Below are positions 52,508 through 61,228 of a stretch of 61,791 bases of DNA, piece after piece. The position numbers and the translations under genes are program-made. Numbering within the stretch: position 1 is the stretch's first letter; every line of letters begins with the position of its first letter. Source of the DNA: Candidatus Omnitrophota bacterium (GTDB lineage: Bacteria; Omnitrophota; Gorgyraeia; Zapsychrales; Fredricksoniimonadaceae); the NCBI GenBank assembly GCA_015232565.1, contig JADFZK010000013.1:1-61791 (forward strand), written 5' to 3'. Under the pieces are notes generated by a model, which made no database searches, was not told where the DNA came from, and saw only the letters and a list, made by a program, of their open reading frames with translations.

Positions 52508-53014
52508 ATGAAACGATCATTCTCCGATATCATAATTTGCCTTACCACTGTGGCCCTGGTAGTTTCGGTTGATCGTTTGACCAAGGCTTTCTTCTCTGCT
52601 GTCCTTCACCCCGGGGAATCGATCCCCGTTATCCGTAACATCTTTCATTTCTCTCTGGTGCACAACACCGGCATCGCTTTTGGCTTGTTCAAGGATAACA
52701 ATTTTGTTTTCTTTGTTATTCCGGTAATAGCGATCGGCCTTTTGGTGTACAATGTTTACTATTACCACAAAGTCGGGGAACTGGATCGTTTGTACATAGC
52801 GGCTTTTTCCCTTATTCTGGGAGGGGCGATTGGTAATTTGATCGATCGTATGTTGTTGGGCTATGTGGTGGATTTTCTGGATTTCCGGGTGTGGCCGGTC
52901 TTTAATGCCGCCGATAGCGCGATTACCATAGGGGCTTTCCTGGTTTTGCTGAAATGTTTTCCCCGGCCCAAAGAGAATAAGGACGTAAAGTTTAAAGCGG
53001 TTCTTAAGGATTAA
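52508..53014 (+). CDS. lspA: Lipoprotein signal peptidase II
   Basis: 168 aa membrane aspartyl protease that removes the signal peptide from prolipoproteins after lipidation. Catalytic Asp residues lie in GYVVDFLDF and FNAADSAITIG. GNLIDR and HNTGIAFGLF are family motifs. Start ambiguous: GTG 52499 or ATG 52508; the GAGG next to ATG is too close, AGGA lies upstream of GTG. lgt begins 1 nt after its stop, so the two lipoprotein-processing genes are coupled. Confidence 0.95.
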   Translation: MKRSFSDIIICLTTVALVVSVDRLTKAFFSAVLHPGESIPVIRNIFHFSLVHNTGIAFGLFKDNNFVFFVIPVIAIGLLVYNVYYYHKVGELDRLYIAAFSLILGGAIGNLIDRMLLGYVVDFLDFRVWPVFNAADSAITIGAFLVLLKCFPRPKENKDVKFKAVLKD

Positions 53015-53015
53015 A

Positions 53016-53783
53016 ATGTTCCCAGTGATCTGTCAGATCGGGCCTTTGGCGATTTATTCTTACGGGCTTATGCTGGCCCTGGCGGTGTTCGTGTCTGCCC
53101 GGTTGCTGGCTCGGGAGGCTCGAGTTATCGGTATTGAAGCTGACACCGTGTACGACCTGGTTTTTTGGGTGGTGATATCCGGCATTGTGGGCGCCCGGAT
53201 ATTTTATATCTTGCTGAATCTGGGCTTTTTTATCGATGCGCCTTTTGAGATCCTGATGTTACAAAAGGGTGGTTTGGCCTGGCAGGGCAGTTTTGCCGGC
53301 GGATTATTGGCGGGCCTGCTTTTTATTCGTCGGCGCAAACTGGCGCTTTGGCCTTTGCTCGATATTGTGGCCCCATATATTGCCCTGGGATCAGCTATCG
53401 GGCGGATCGGTTGTTTGCTCAATGGCTGTTGTTATGGCCGGGCGGCGGATTGGGGGCTGTATTTTCCGGCATGGGGTGAACGGCTTGTTCCTACTCAGAT
53501 ATTTATGTCGGCAGGCCAGTTGCTGATCTTTCTGATCCTGCGTTCTTTGGTTTTAGCGTCCAGGGCCAGGCCGGATGGAGCAAGAAAGATTTTCTATGCA
53601 GGCAGAATATTTATTTTGTATCTGATGTTGAGTTCGCTGGAAAGGTTCGGTGTTGAATTCTGGCGGGCCGACCATGTTTTGTATTGGGGCTTGAGTATAT
53701 TCCAGTATGTATCCCTTGTGGTTTTTGTTGTCGCTTTGGGCTTGCACCGCAGGCTTAGTCTCCAGAGCATAAGGCGCTCCTGA
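53016..53783 (+). CDS. lgt: Prolipoprotein diacylglyceryl transferase
   Basis: 255 aa, seven-helix membrane enzyme that attaches diacylglycerol to the lipobox cysteine. The Lgt signature GRIGCLLNGCCYG with its conserved Arg is present; PTQIF follows. N-terminal ARLLAREARVIG loop is typical. Follows lspA directly and precedes rluD by 20 nt. Substrates in this window include the TlpA-like and TPR lipoproteins. Confidence 0.96.
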   Translation: MFPVICQIGPLAIYSYGLMLALAVFVSARLLAREARVIGIEADTVYDLVFWVVISGIVGARIFYILLNLGFFIDAPFEILMLQKGGLAWQGSFAGGLLAGLLFIRRRKLALWPLLDIVAPYIALGSAIGRIGCLLNGCCYGRAADWGLYFPAWGERLVPTQIFMSAGQLLIFLILRSLVLASRARPDGARKIFYAGRIFILYLMLSSLERFGVEFWRADHVLYWGLSIFQYVSLVVFVVALGLHRRLSLQSIRRS

Positions 53784-53803
53784 GCGCCCAGGAAAAAGAA
53801 AAT

Positions 53804-54706
53804 ATGCTCACACATACTTTAAATGTTACGCCAGAGGATGCGGATGTCCGGGTGGATATCCTGGTTACCAAAGCCTTGCCGGAGGTAATTCCTTCCCGGA
53901 TGTTCGTCAAGCGCCTGCTGGATGAAGGCCGCCTGCAGGTCAACGGCAAACTGGTTAAGGCCTGCTACAAGGTTCAGGCCGGTGACAGTGTGGCCATCGA
54001 TGTTTGCGTGGCCGATTATCCCGACGAGCGCATTAAGCCGGAAGATGTGGCGTTAGATATTGTTTATGAGGATGATGCGCTTATCGCTTTAAACAAGGCG
54101 GTGGGCATCGCGGTGCATCCGGCTTCGGGGCATTACGGCGGCACTTTGGTGAACGCTTTGGTGCATCATTTTGGCAGTTTGTCGGATGTGAACGGCGCCA
54201 AGCGTCCGGGGATAGTACATCGCCTGGACAAGGAAACGTCGGGAGTGTTGCTGGTCGCCAAGACCAATATGGCTCATGCGCGCCTGGCAAAACAGTTTGA
54301 AGGGCATACCATTATTAAAAAATATGTGGCCCTGGTGGAGGGCGAGGTGCAGTTTGATGAGGGCGTAATTGACGCGCCTATTGGTGAGCATCCCAAATAC
54401 CATGACTTGCGCTGTATAGCCAGGGAGGGTGAGGGCAAAGAGGCTTCTACCCGTTACAAGGTTGTTAAAAGGCACAAAAATTGTACCGCAGTGGCTTTGT
54501 TCCCGACTACCGGGCGCACGCATCAGCTCCGACTGCATATGCGCCATTTGCGGCATGCTATACTGGGCGATGAGAAGTACGGGAACAAGGGTAATTTTGT
54601 TCGTTTGGCCTTGCACGCGCAGTCGATAACTTTTGCGCATCCGTTAAATAAATTGCTTATGGAAATTTCGGTTCCATTGCCGGCCGAATTTCTGCCGTAC
54701 TGGTAA
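53804..54706 (+). CDS. rluD: 23S rRNA pseudouridine synthase, RluD/RluA type
   Basis: 300 aa. S4 RNA-binding domain at the N-terminus (SRMFVKRLLDEGRLQVNGKLVKACYKVQAGD), then the catalytic domain with HRLDKETSGVL, where Asp142 is the nucleophile, and TGRTHQLRLHM. The clear S4 domain favours RluD, which modifies helix 69. RluC cannot be excluded. Confidence 0.93.
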   Translation: MLTHTLNVTPEDADVRVDILVTKALPEVIPSRMFVKRLLDEGRLQVNGKLVKACYKVQAGDSVAIDVCVADYPDERIKPEDVALDIVYEDDALIALNKAVGIAVHPASGHYGGTLVNALVHHFGSLSDVNGAKRPGIVHRLDKETSGVLLVAKTNMAHARLAKQFEGHTIIKKYVALVEGEVQFDEGVIDAPIGEHPKYHDLRCIAREGEGKEASTRYKVVKRHKNCTAVALFPTTGRTHQLRLHMRHLRHAILGDEKYGNKGNFVRLALHAQSITFAHPLNKLLMEISVPLPAEFLPYW

Positions 54707-54724
54707 TTTTTTTTACAACAACCC

Positions 54725-54752
54725 TTTACTTACATCTCTGGTTTTTTATAAT
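54725..54752 (+). promoter_or_regulatory. Promoter of the 54787-aroA unit
   Basis: TTTACT (54725-54730), 16-nt spacer, TATAAT (54747-54752); start near 54759, leader ~28 nt with GAGG before ATG 54787. Confidence 0.65.
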
Positions 54753-54786
54753 ATAAACACCATGAACAAGTTCTCGAGGCTTTCTT

Positions 54787-55641
54787 ATGTCATCCAGTAA
54801 AGGCAGCCGCACAGTACTTATTTTTCTCGTCCTGATAATTGTGATCCTGGTTTGCGGGGTGGCAATATCCCTTTTCCTTTTACAAAAAGAAACCCAGTCC
54901 CGTATGGCTGTCGAATCCTCATTGGAGGTTTCGAAGGAGCGCAATGCCCGGGTTGAGGCCGCGCTGAAGGAGTCCGAGAAGCAGGTGGAAGTGCTCAAAG
55001 GCAAGAACAAGGATGCTGATGAAAAGATCAACAACCTTATGGAAGAGCTGGATCTGGAAGCCGCTTTGCGGGATGAAATAAAAGCCGAGAACAAGAAGCT
55101 TAAGGAATTGATCGAGGCGGAAGGCAAGTCCAAGGTTGAAATGCGCCAGAAACTTACTGCCGAGCTGGATGCGGTCAAGGCCAAATTAACGGCGTTGGTG
55201 GCTACGTCTGCCGATAACGCCCAGGAGGCCGCGGCGCTCAGGAAAACGGCGAATGAACTGCAAAAAAAGAATGCCGAACTGGAAGCCAAGCTTAAGGACG
55301 TGGAAGAAATGGCCGGAGCGCGCCCGCGTAGTGAGATCCTGCCGGTGCCGGGCCAACCGGGCGACGAGAAAGTGGACCTGGACCGGATCGTTATTTCACC
55401 CGGGGCGGCCAAGGAAGGCCGGGTCCTTAATGTTGACAGTGAAACTGAATTCCTTATTTTCGATCTGGGCAGCAAGAATGGCATCAAGCAGAATGACGTG
55501 ATGTCCATTTATCGCGGCAAGACTTTTCTGGGCGACGTAAAGGTTTCGCGTGTTCAGGATGATATGGCGGCGGCCGATTTTATTCCGCCTTTTTCCAGCC
55601 GCAAGGTGCGCAAGAACGACCAGGTCGTTCCCAAGCGTTAA
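54787..55641 (+). CDS. Single-pass coiled-coil membrane protein
   Basis: 284 aa. One N-terminal transmembrane helix (residues ~12-37), then a long heptad-rich periplasmic coiled coil (~40-175) and a beta-rich C-terminal domain (~195-284) with FLIFDLGSKNGIKQNDVMSIYRG and FLGDVKVSRVQ, reminiscent of small barrel domains that follow coiled coils in envelope proteins such as MreC or SH3-like tails. The C-terminal part (KVxRVQDDMAAADF) resembles the MreC/hemolysin-D-type beta unit only loosely. Precedes aroA by 1 nt. Confidence 0.75.
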   Translation: MSSSKGSRTVLIFLVLIIVILVCGVAISLFLLQKETQSRMAVESSLEVSKERNARVEAALKESEKQVEVLKGKNKDADEKINNLMEELDLEAALRDEIKAENKKLKELIEAEGKSKVEMRQKLTAELDAVKAKLTALVATSADNAQEAAALRKTANELQKKNAELEAKLKDVEEMAGARPRSEILPVPGQPGDEKVDLDRIVISPGAAKEGRVLNVDSETEFLIFDLGSKNGIKQNDVMSIYRGKTFLGDVKVSRVQDDMAAADFIPPFSSRKVRKNDQVVPKR

Positions 55642-55642
55642 T

Positions 55643-56911
55643 ATGCAACTTAAGGTCCTTCCTGCCATAGCCCTGCGGGGTGCGCTGGCCCTGCCGGCTT
55701 CAAAATCTTATTCTATCCGGTCCTTCTTTGTGGCGGCCTGCGGCGGCCGGTCCCGCATTATCAATCCCTCTGATTGCGATGATGCCGTGGTGGCTTTGGC
55801 TATTGCCCGGGCCTTTGGCTCCCGGGTGCGGGCTATTAAAAGCGGATACGAGGTTTCTGCGGGGCCTGTTGCGGCCACTCGACCGCTTAAGGTCAAGGTG
55901 CGTGAATCGGGGACTTCTTTGCGTTTTGTACTGCCTTTATTACCGTTCTTCAGTTCGACGGCCGAGGTCAATGGTTCGGGGACTTTGGTCGGACGGCCGA
56001 ATCACCATTTGTGCGCCGCTTTGCGTGACTGCGGGTTGTTGATCCAGGGCGCCGGCGCCAAAGAATCGGTGCCGGTAATTTATTCCGGCGGAACATTGAC
56101 CGGTGGCCGGATCGTGATCGACGGCTCGTTGAGTTCCCAGTTTGTTTCGGCCTTGATGATCGCCGCTCCCTTGGCGCAAAAAGATACCCGTCTGGTGATG
56201 GCGGGAGACAGTTTGGTTTCCCGGGATTATGTGGTCATGACCCGGCAGATCCTGGCTCGGGCCGGTATTCAGGTGGTCCCCAAAGGCCGCCGTGAGTTTC
56301 TTATCCCGGGCGGCCAGGGATATAAAGGCCTAAAGAATTTTAAGGTGCCTTCCGATCTCGGGTTAGCGGCATTTTTTATGGTAGCGGCGGCATTGGTGCC
56401 TGCGGACATTACACTCCAAGGCTTCTTTGACGATTCCCTGGTCCAGTCGGACGGGGCCATTCTGGGTTTTCTGGCTAAGATGGGGCTCAAGTTCACCCGC
56501 ACCGCTCACGCTATCAAGATCAAAGGCCCGCAAAGATTGCAGGGTGGGGTCTTCTCATTAAAAGACTGCCCGGACCTGGTGCCGATCATGGCGGTGGCCG
56601 CGATGTTCGCGTCTGGACCGGTAAGGCTTAAGGATATCGGGCACGCCCGGGTCAAAGAGTCGGACCGGATCAGTGACCTGCGTAAAGAATTGCTTAAGGT
56701 TGGAGCCAATATAGAAGAGAAGCCGGATGAAATGCTGATCTCACCTGGTGTGGCTTATAAAAGCGGGGTGACTTTAGACCCCCATAATGACCATCGTCTG
56801 GCCATGGCCTTTGCGGTGCTGGGGCTTAAACTCGGGGTTAAGGTGGACAATATCGAGTGTACAAAAAAGTCTTATCCCGGTTTTGTCAAAGCGCTGGCTT
56901 CTGTTCGGTAA
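55643..56911 (+). CDS. aroA: 5-enolpyruvylshikimate-3-phosphate synthase
   Basis: 422 aa. Joins PEP to shikimate-3-phosphate in aromatic amino-acid synthesis. Landmarks: PASKSYSIRSFFVA (Lys21, Ser22), ESGTSLRFVLPLL, LSSQFVSALMIAAPL, KESDRISDLRKELLKVG and DPHNDHRLAMAFAVLGL. The frame extends upstream to 55550, but ATG 55643, just after the preceding stop, gives the right N-terminus; no RBS, so translation is likely coupled. Not obviously class II. Confidence 0.95.
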   Translation: MQLKVLPAIALRGALALPASKSYSIRSFFVAACGGRSRIINPSDCDDAVVALAIARAFGSRVRAIKSGYEVSAGPVAATRPLKVKVRESGTSLRFVLPLLPFFSSTAEVNGSGTLVGRPNHHLCAALRDCGLLIQGAGAKESVPVIYSGGTLTGGRIVIDGSLSSQFVSALMIAAPLAQKDTRLVMAGDSLVSRDYVVMTRQILARAGIQVVPKGRREFLIPGGQGYKGLKNFKVPSDLGLAAFFMVAAALVPADITLQGFFDDSLVQSDGAILGFLAKMGLKFTRTAHAIKIKGPQRLQGGVFSLKDCPDLVPIMAVAAMFASGPVRLKDIGHARVKESDRISDLRKELLKVGANIEEKPDEMLISPGVAYKSGVTLDPHNDHRLAMAFAVLGLKLGVKVDNIECTKKSYPGFVKALASVR

Positions 56912-56946
56912 GGTCTGGAACTCTTCTTTTTCTAGGCACTTACAAT

Positions 56947-56975
56947 TTGACTTCAATTCATTTTTCATATAAGAT
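56947..56975 (+). promoter_or_regulatory. mreB operon promoter
   Basis: TTGACT (56947-56952), 17-nt spacer, TAAGAT (56970-56975). Leader ~50 nt; AGGGGAAAAC serves as RBS before ATG 57032. Confidence 0.75.
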
Positions 56976-57031
56976 GTTCTCCATTCATAACTTGGATCTT
57001 TCCTATAGAAAACCATTTTTCAGGGGAAAAC

Positions 57032-58105
57032 ATGATTCAGAAGCTCATCAAAATCCTGCAGGACATTAAAGAATACTTCCTTGGGTACTTTTCTACCGAC
57101 TTAGGCATTGACCTTGGTACCGCGACCACTCTGGTTTATGTAAAAGGGCAGGGCGTGGTGCTGTGCGAGCCTTCGGTAGTGGCTATCGAAAAAGGTACCG
57201 GCCGGGTGGTGGCGGTGGGTGATGAGGCCAAGAAAATGCTCGGCCGGACGCCCAGCAGTATTGTGGCTATACGGCCCATGAAAGACGGTGTGATCTCCGA
57301 TTTCGAAGTGACCGAGGCGATGCTCAAATATTTCATTAAGAAAGTGCATCCCCGCAAGTTCTTTATCCATCCGTCGGTGGTTATTGCTATTCCTTCCGGG
57401 ATAACCGAAGTGGAACGGCGCGCGGTAATTGATTCGGCTATTCACGCCGGAGCACGCGATGTTTGTTTGATCGAGGAGCCCAAAGCCGCGGCGATAGGCG
57501 TGGGCCTGCCGGTGCATGAACCGGGTGGTAATATGATCATCGATATCGGCGGCGGTACTACCGAGTTCGCGGTGATCTCGCTGGGCGGTATCGTGTATGC
57601 CAAATCTATCCGGGTGGCGGGCGATGAAATGGATACTGCGGTGATGGAGTATTTGCGCAAGACTTACAATTTGATGATCGGTGAGCGCACTTCCGAAGAG
57701 ATCAAGATCCGGATCGGTTCCGGTTATCCTTTGGAAGAGGAGCTCACCATGGACGTGCGCGGGCGCGACCTTATTGCCGGCCTGCCCAAGACCATATCGA
57801 TCACTTCGGTTGAAATTCGTGAAGCGCTGGCAGATACTGTTCAGGCCATTGTGGACGCCGCCAAATCTACCCTGGAACACACTCCTCCCGAATTGTCGGC
57901 CGACCTTATTGACCGCGGTATTGTTATGGCCGGTGGTGGTTCACTCCTAAGAGGCATCGACAAACGTATCGCCGAGGAAACCGGCCTGCCCGTTCATGTG
58001 GCGGAAGATCCGAACACTGCGGTCGTGCGGGGCACCGGCGAGACGGTCAATATGCCGGCCAGGTTGCGTAAGCGCCTGATGGCTCAGGCCAAACTGGATT
58101 TTTGA
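57032..58105 (+). CDS. mreB: Rod-shape actin MreB
   Basis: 357 aa. N-terminal amphipathic stretch ([16 protein letters not shown]) is longer than usual and should help membrane binding. [22 protein letters not shown] is phosphate loop 1; [16 protein letters not shown] is loop 2; [12 protein letters not shown] the adenosine site. It polymerises under the membrane and guides the elongasome. First of mreB-mreC-mreD-mrdA. Confidence 0.97.
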   Translation: MIQKLIKILQDIKEYFLGYFSTDLGIDLGTATTLVYVKGQGVVLCEPSVVAIEKGTGRVVAVGDEAKKMLGRTPSSIVAIRPMKDGVISDFEVTEAMLKYFIKKVHPRKFFIHPSVVIAIPSGITEVERRAVIDSAIHAGARDVCLIEEPKAAAIGVGLPVHEPGGNMIIDIGGGTTEFAVISLGGIVYAKSIRVAGDEMDTAVMEYLRKTYNLMIGERTSEEIKIRIGSGYPLEEELTMDVRGRDLIAGLPKTISITSVEIREALADTVQAIVDAAKSTLEHTPPELSADLIDRGIVMAGGGSLLRGIDKRIAEETGLPVHVAEDPNTAVVRGTGETVNMPARLRKRLMAQAKLDF

Positions 58106-58125
58106 TCTAAGGGCCCGTAGCTCTC

Positions 58126-58905
58126 ATGCTTCGAAAACTTCCGAAACAGCTTATATACGCTCTATTCATTGTTGTCCCCTTCTGGCTGTTGTTCTTCAAT
58201 TCGCCTTTTTTCCATGGTGTAAAGATGAGTTTGATGTCTTTCGGCGCGTCGTCAGTGGCCGTGGCCCGCTGGCCGGTGGACGAGCTGGGGCGCGTGATCT
58301 CGTATCGGAAGACCTACAATGAATACCAGAAGTTAAAGCGCGAGGTGGGCGGCCTTAAGGCCCGCCTGGTGGCTTTGGAGGAAAATGGCGCGGCCAATAA
58401 AAGATACGTGCGCCTGCTGGACCTGCGCAACAAGTCGAATTTTGTTACCGAAACTGCTTTGGTAGTGGCGCGTGACCCGGCCAACTGGAATTCTTCCCTG
58501 ATGATCAACAAAGGCAAGCTGGACAAATTGCGCCCGGGCATGGCGGTAATAAATTCTTCCGGTGTGGTCGGGAAAGTGGCCGAGGTGGCCAGTGATGTGT
58601 CCAAGGTTATTCTGCTGAACGATTCGGGTTTTAGTGTGGCGGTCATCAATCAGCGGTCGCGGGAGAGCAGTTTGTTGAGCGGTTCTTTATCCGGGGATTG
58701 CCGTTTGCAGTATTTGCCGGAAGATGCCGATATCCGGGTGGGCGACGAGATCGTTACTTCGGTCTTAAGCTCGGTGTTCCCGGAAGGTTTGCTGGTCGGT
58801 ACGGTAAGCGAGGTATATCCCGGTGAGCCGGGCACGCCTCCGCGCGCGGTGGTCGAGCCGGCGGTCGAGCCCAGCAAGGTGGAGGAAGTCCTGGTCATTA
58901 AATAG
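58126..58905 (+). CDS. mreC: Rod-shape protein MreC
   Basis: 259 aa. N-terminal membrane helix (~10-30), coiled coil (~60-95, YQKLKREVGGLKARLVALEE), then paired beta-barrel domains with INKGKLDKLRPGMAVINSSGVVGKV and LPEDADIRVGDEIVTSVLSSVFPEGLLVGTVSEV. Bridges MreB/MreD to PBP2. Lies 20 nt after mreB. Confidence 0.96.
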   Translation: MLRKLPKQLIYALFIVVPFWLLFFNSPFFHGVKMSLMSFGASSVAVARWPVDELGRVISYRKTYNEYQKLKREVGGLKARLVALEENGAANKRYVRLLDLRNKSNFVTETALVVARDPANWNSSLMINKGKLDKLRPGMAVINSSGVVGKVAEVASDVSKVILLNDSGFSVAVINQRSRESSLLSGSLSGDCRLQYLPEDADIRVGDEIVTSVLSSVFPEGLLVGTVSEVYPGEPGTPPRAVVEPAVEPSKVEEVLVIK

Positions 58906-58917
58906 TACGAATATCCT

Positions 58918-59406
58918 ATGCGCCAAATATTGCTTATCCCAATCATCTGTTACCTGGCGCTTCTGCTGGAATTCACCTTGTTCAATCTTTTTGGCCGCTG
59001 GGGCGATCCGCATCTGCTTTTGCTGGTGGTGATATTCTTCAATCTTTACTCAGGGATCCGTTTTAGCCTGTGGGCGGCTTTGTGGGCGGGGATGTTCAAG
59101 GATTGTTTTAGCACCATGCCTTTTGGCACCAATATATTCGCTTATGTGGTGTGTGCTTATGTTTCCCTGGCGGTACGCAAATATTGCTATGAACGCGGGT
59201 CGGATATTTCCCGGCTGTGGATGGTTTTGTGCGTGGTTACCACGCACACGGTGGTAATGGGTTTGACGCATAAAATGACTTTTGAGGAAGTGCAATGGCT
59301 CGACGTGTGGGGTAGTATCTGGTTACCCGAGCTGGTCATAACAGCGGCAGTAGCCATCCTGGTCTTTGACCGTTTGCGGGACCTGGCAAAATTATTGAAA
59401 TTCTGA
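58918..59406 (+). CDS. mreD: Rod-shape protein MreD
   Basis: 162 aa, five to six membrane helices, little conserved outside FGRWGDPHLLLLVVIFFNLYSG and WAGMFKDCFSTMPFGTNIFAY. Position between mreC and the PBP2 gene confirms the identity. 12 nt gap to mreC, 2 nt to mrdA. Confidence 0.93.
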   Translation: MRQILLIPIICYLALLLEFTLFNLFGRWGDPHLLLLVVIFFNLYSGIRFSLWAALWAGMFKDCFSTMPFGTNIFAYVVCAYVSLAVRKYCYERGSDISRLWMVLCVVTTHTVVMGLTHKMTFEEVQWLDVWGSIWLPELVITAAVAILVFDRLRDLAKLLKF

Positions 59407-59408
59407 TC

Positions 59409-61103
59409 ATGCGCCTGAACATAATCCGTCACAGTATCCTGGTCCTTTTTCTCCTTATCCTGGGTAACCTTTTTTATTTGCAGGTCATCCGGGGCGGCTA
59501 TTACGCGCACCTGGGCCTGAGCAATTCGATCCGCGTGGTGCCATTTGAAGGAGCGCGCGGCCGCATCCTGGACCGTAACGGCAAGTTGCTTGCTCAGAAT
59601 ACCAAGGCTTATCATGCCGTGGTAGTGCCTCAGGATATTCGTGATAAACGGGCCCTGTTCGCTTTTATGGCGGATGTGCTGGGGGTCGAAACAGCGGTGG
59701 TGGAAAAACGGTTCCTGAAGAACAAATTAACCAAATTCGCTCCGGTCACCCTGGCCGATAATTTAAAGCGTTCCCAGGTCATCATGATCGAGGAGAATGC
59801 TTTTCGTTTTCCGGGGTTGATGGTGCTGGAGAAATTTTCCCGGCATTATCCTTCCGGTGATAGTGCGGCGCATCTGGTGGGGTATGTGGGTAAGGCCGAT
59901 CCTTTCAAGATGAATCGCATTACCGAATATGGTTTTAGCGCGGAAGATGTGGTGGGTTATTCGGGCGTCGAGGAATATTACGATGCCGTTTTGCGTGGTC
60001 AGCCGGGCGGCCGGCAGATCGAAGTCAACAGCCGCGGTCAGCAGACGCAATTGCTGAGCGTGCGCGAACCCGTCGATGGCACCAGCCTGACGTTGACTGT
60101 CGACCGGGATATTCAGCGTTCTGCCCAGGAAGCTTTGTCCGGGCGCCGGGGGGCGGTGGTGGTTATGGTTCCGGCCAGTGGCGAGGTCCTGGCGGTGGTA
60201 AGTTCGCCTTCATTTAACCCGAATGCCTTTATCAGCAAAGAGGATCGTGAACCGGTGGCGCAATACCTGCAGGATCCGGCGGCGCCTTTGCATAATCGCG
60301 CCGTTTCCGGAGCTTTTCCGCCCGGATCGGTTTTCAAGATCCCGGTCTCCCTCGGCGGATTGGAAGAACGTAAAATAATACCGGCTACCACTTATGACTG
60401 CCCCGGATATTTTCAGATGGGCGACCGCACCTATCGTTTTCCGCATGCCTGGGGTGCCCAGGACCTTACCCGGGCGCTGGCGCATTCCGCTAACGAGTAT
60501 TTCTTCCACATCGGGCTTTTGCTGGGATCCGACGGGATGGGCAAATACGCCCGGGCTTTCGGGTTGGGCAGCCGGACCGGTATCGATCTGCCCTCTGAAT
60601 CCAAAGGCAGTTTGCCGGGCTTAAATGTGGGGCGTTGGTATAAAGGGGACACTTTGAATATGTCGATCGGCCAGGGCTATGTTCTGGCCACGCCGATCCA
60701 GTTGGCGCGTTTGATGTCGGCTTTTGAGAATTCCGGGAATATGCCGCGGCCGTATATAGTGCTTTCCGGTTTGGCCGAGCCGGTAAAAACACAGTTTACG
60801 CATGTTTCTTTTCGCCCGGAAGTGTGGGCGGCGGTTCGCGCCGGATTAGCTGAGGTGGTTTCTTTGGATACCGGCACAGCGCATGCGCTGGCCGATATTC
60901 CTGGTGCGGTAACTTACGGAAAGACCGGTACGGCCCAGGCCGGCGCCGGGAAAGAGGACCATGCCTGGTTCGCGGGTGTTACCCGTACTGATAAGTCTGT
61001 TATAGCCTACTGCGTTTTTCTGGAGCATGGCGGCTCCAGCGCCAATGCCGTAGCTCTTACAAAAGAGCTCCTGACCGCCCTGCGCGATCAAGGCAAAATC
61101 TAG
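59409..61103 (+). CDS. mrdA: Penicillin-binding protein 2, elongasome transpeptidase
   Basis: 564 aa. N-terminal membrane anchor (~6-26), non-catalytic pedestal (FEGARGRILDRNGKLLAQN), then the transpeptidase domain: catalytic Ser307 in SVFK, SxN as SAN (360-362), and KTG at 505-507. D,D-transpeptidase for lateral wall synthesis with RodA, which is not within the window. MreCD immediately precede it. Confidence 0.97.
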   Translation: MRLNIIRHSILVLFLLILGNLFYLQVIRGGYYAHLGLSNSIRVVPFEGARGRILDRNGKLLAQNTKAYHAVVVPQDIRDKRALFAFMADVLGVETAVVEKRFLKNKLTKFAPVTLADNLKRSQVIMIEENAFRFPGLMVLEKFSRHYPSGDSAAHLVGYVGKADPFKMNRITEYGFSAEDVVGYSGVEEYYDAVLRGQPGGRQIEVNSRGQQTQLLSVREPVDGTSLTLTVDRDIQRSAQEALSGRRGAVVVMVPASGEVLAVVSSPSFNPNAFISKEDREPVAQYLQDPAAPLHNRAVSGAFPPGSVFKIPVSLGGLEERKIIPATTYDCPGYFQMGDRTYRFPHAWGAQDLTRALAHSANEYFFHIGLLLGSDGMGKYARAFGLGSRTGIDLPSESKGSLPGLNVGRWYKGDTLNMSIGQGYVLATPIQLARLMSAFENSGNMPRPYIVLSGLAEPVKTQFTHVSFRPEVWAAVRAGLAEVVSLDTGTAHALADIPGAVTYGKTGTAQAGAGKEDHAWFAGVTRTDKSVIAYCVFLEHGGSSANAVALTKELLTALRDQGKI

Positions 61104-61125
61104 CTCACGAACCCTCTTCGTGAGC
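61103..61125 (+). terminator. Stem-loop overlapping the mrdA stop
   Basis: Perfect 9-bp stem GCTCACGAA (61103-61111) and TTCGTGAGC (61117-61125), 5-nt loop. The first base is the last of the TAG stop. No T-run follows (an A-run does), so it is a weak or non-intrinsic terminator, or a 3' end stabiliser. Confidence 0.5.
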
Positions 61126-61160
61126 ACTCAAAAAACACGGCAATTTTTCTTACTATTTAG

Positions 61161-61188
61161 TTGAACGCTCCAACCTGTTTGGTAGGAT
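61161..61188 (+). promoter_or_regulatory. Promoter and 5' hairpin upstream of the last gene
   Basis: TTGAAC (61161-61166), 16-nt spacer, TAGGAT (61183-61188). An inverted repeat CCAACCT (61170-61176) and AGGTTGG (61213-61219) surrounds it; the second arm covers the GAGG that would serve as RBS. Confidence 0.45.
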
Positions 61189-61228
61189 GAAGTTGTTGAT
61201 CCCTACAAATAGAGGTTGGACCTTTTAC

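Noticed and set aside
57101..57880. 259-aa minus-strand frame over mreB
   Set aside because: Pure antisense of MreB motifs; His/Arg-rich shadow.
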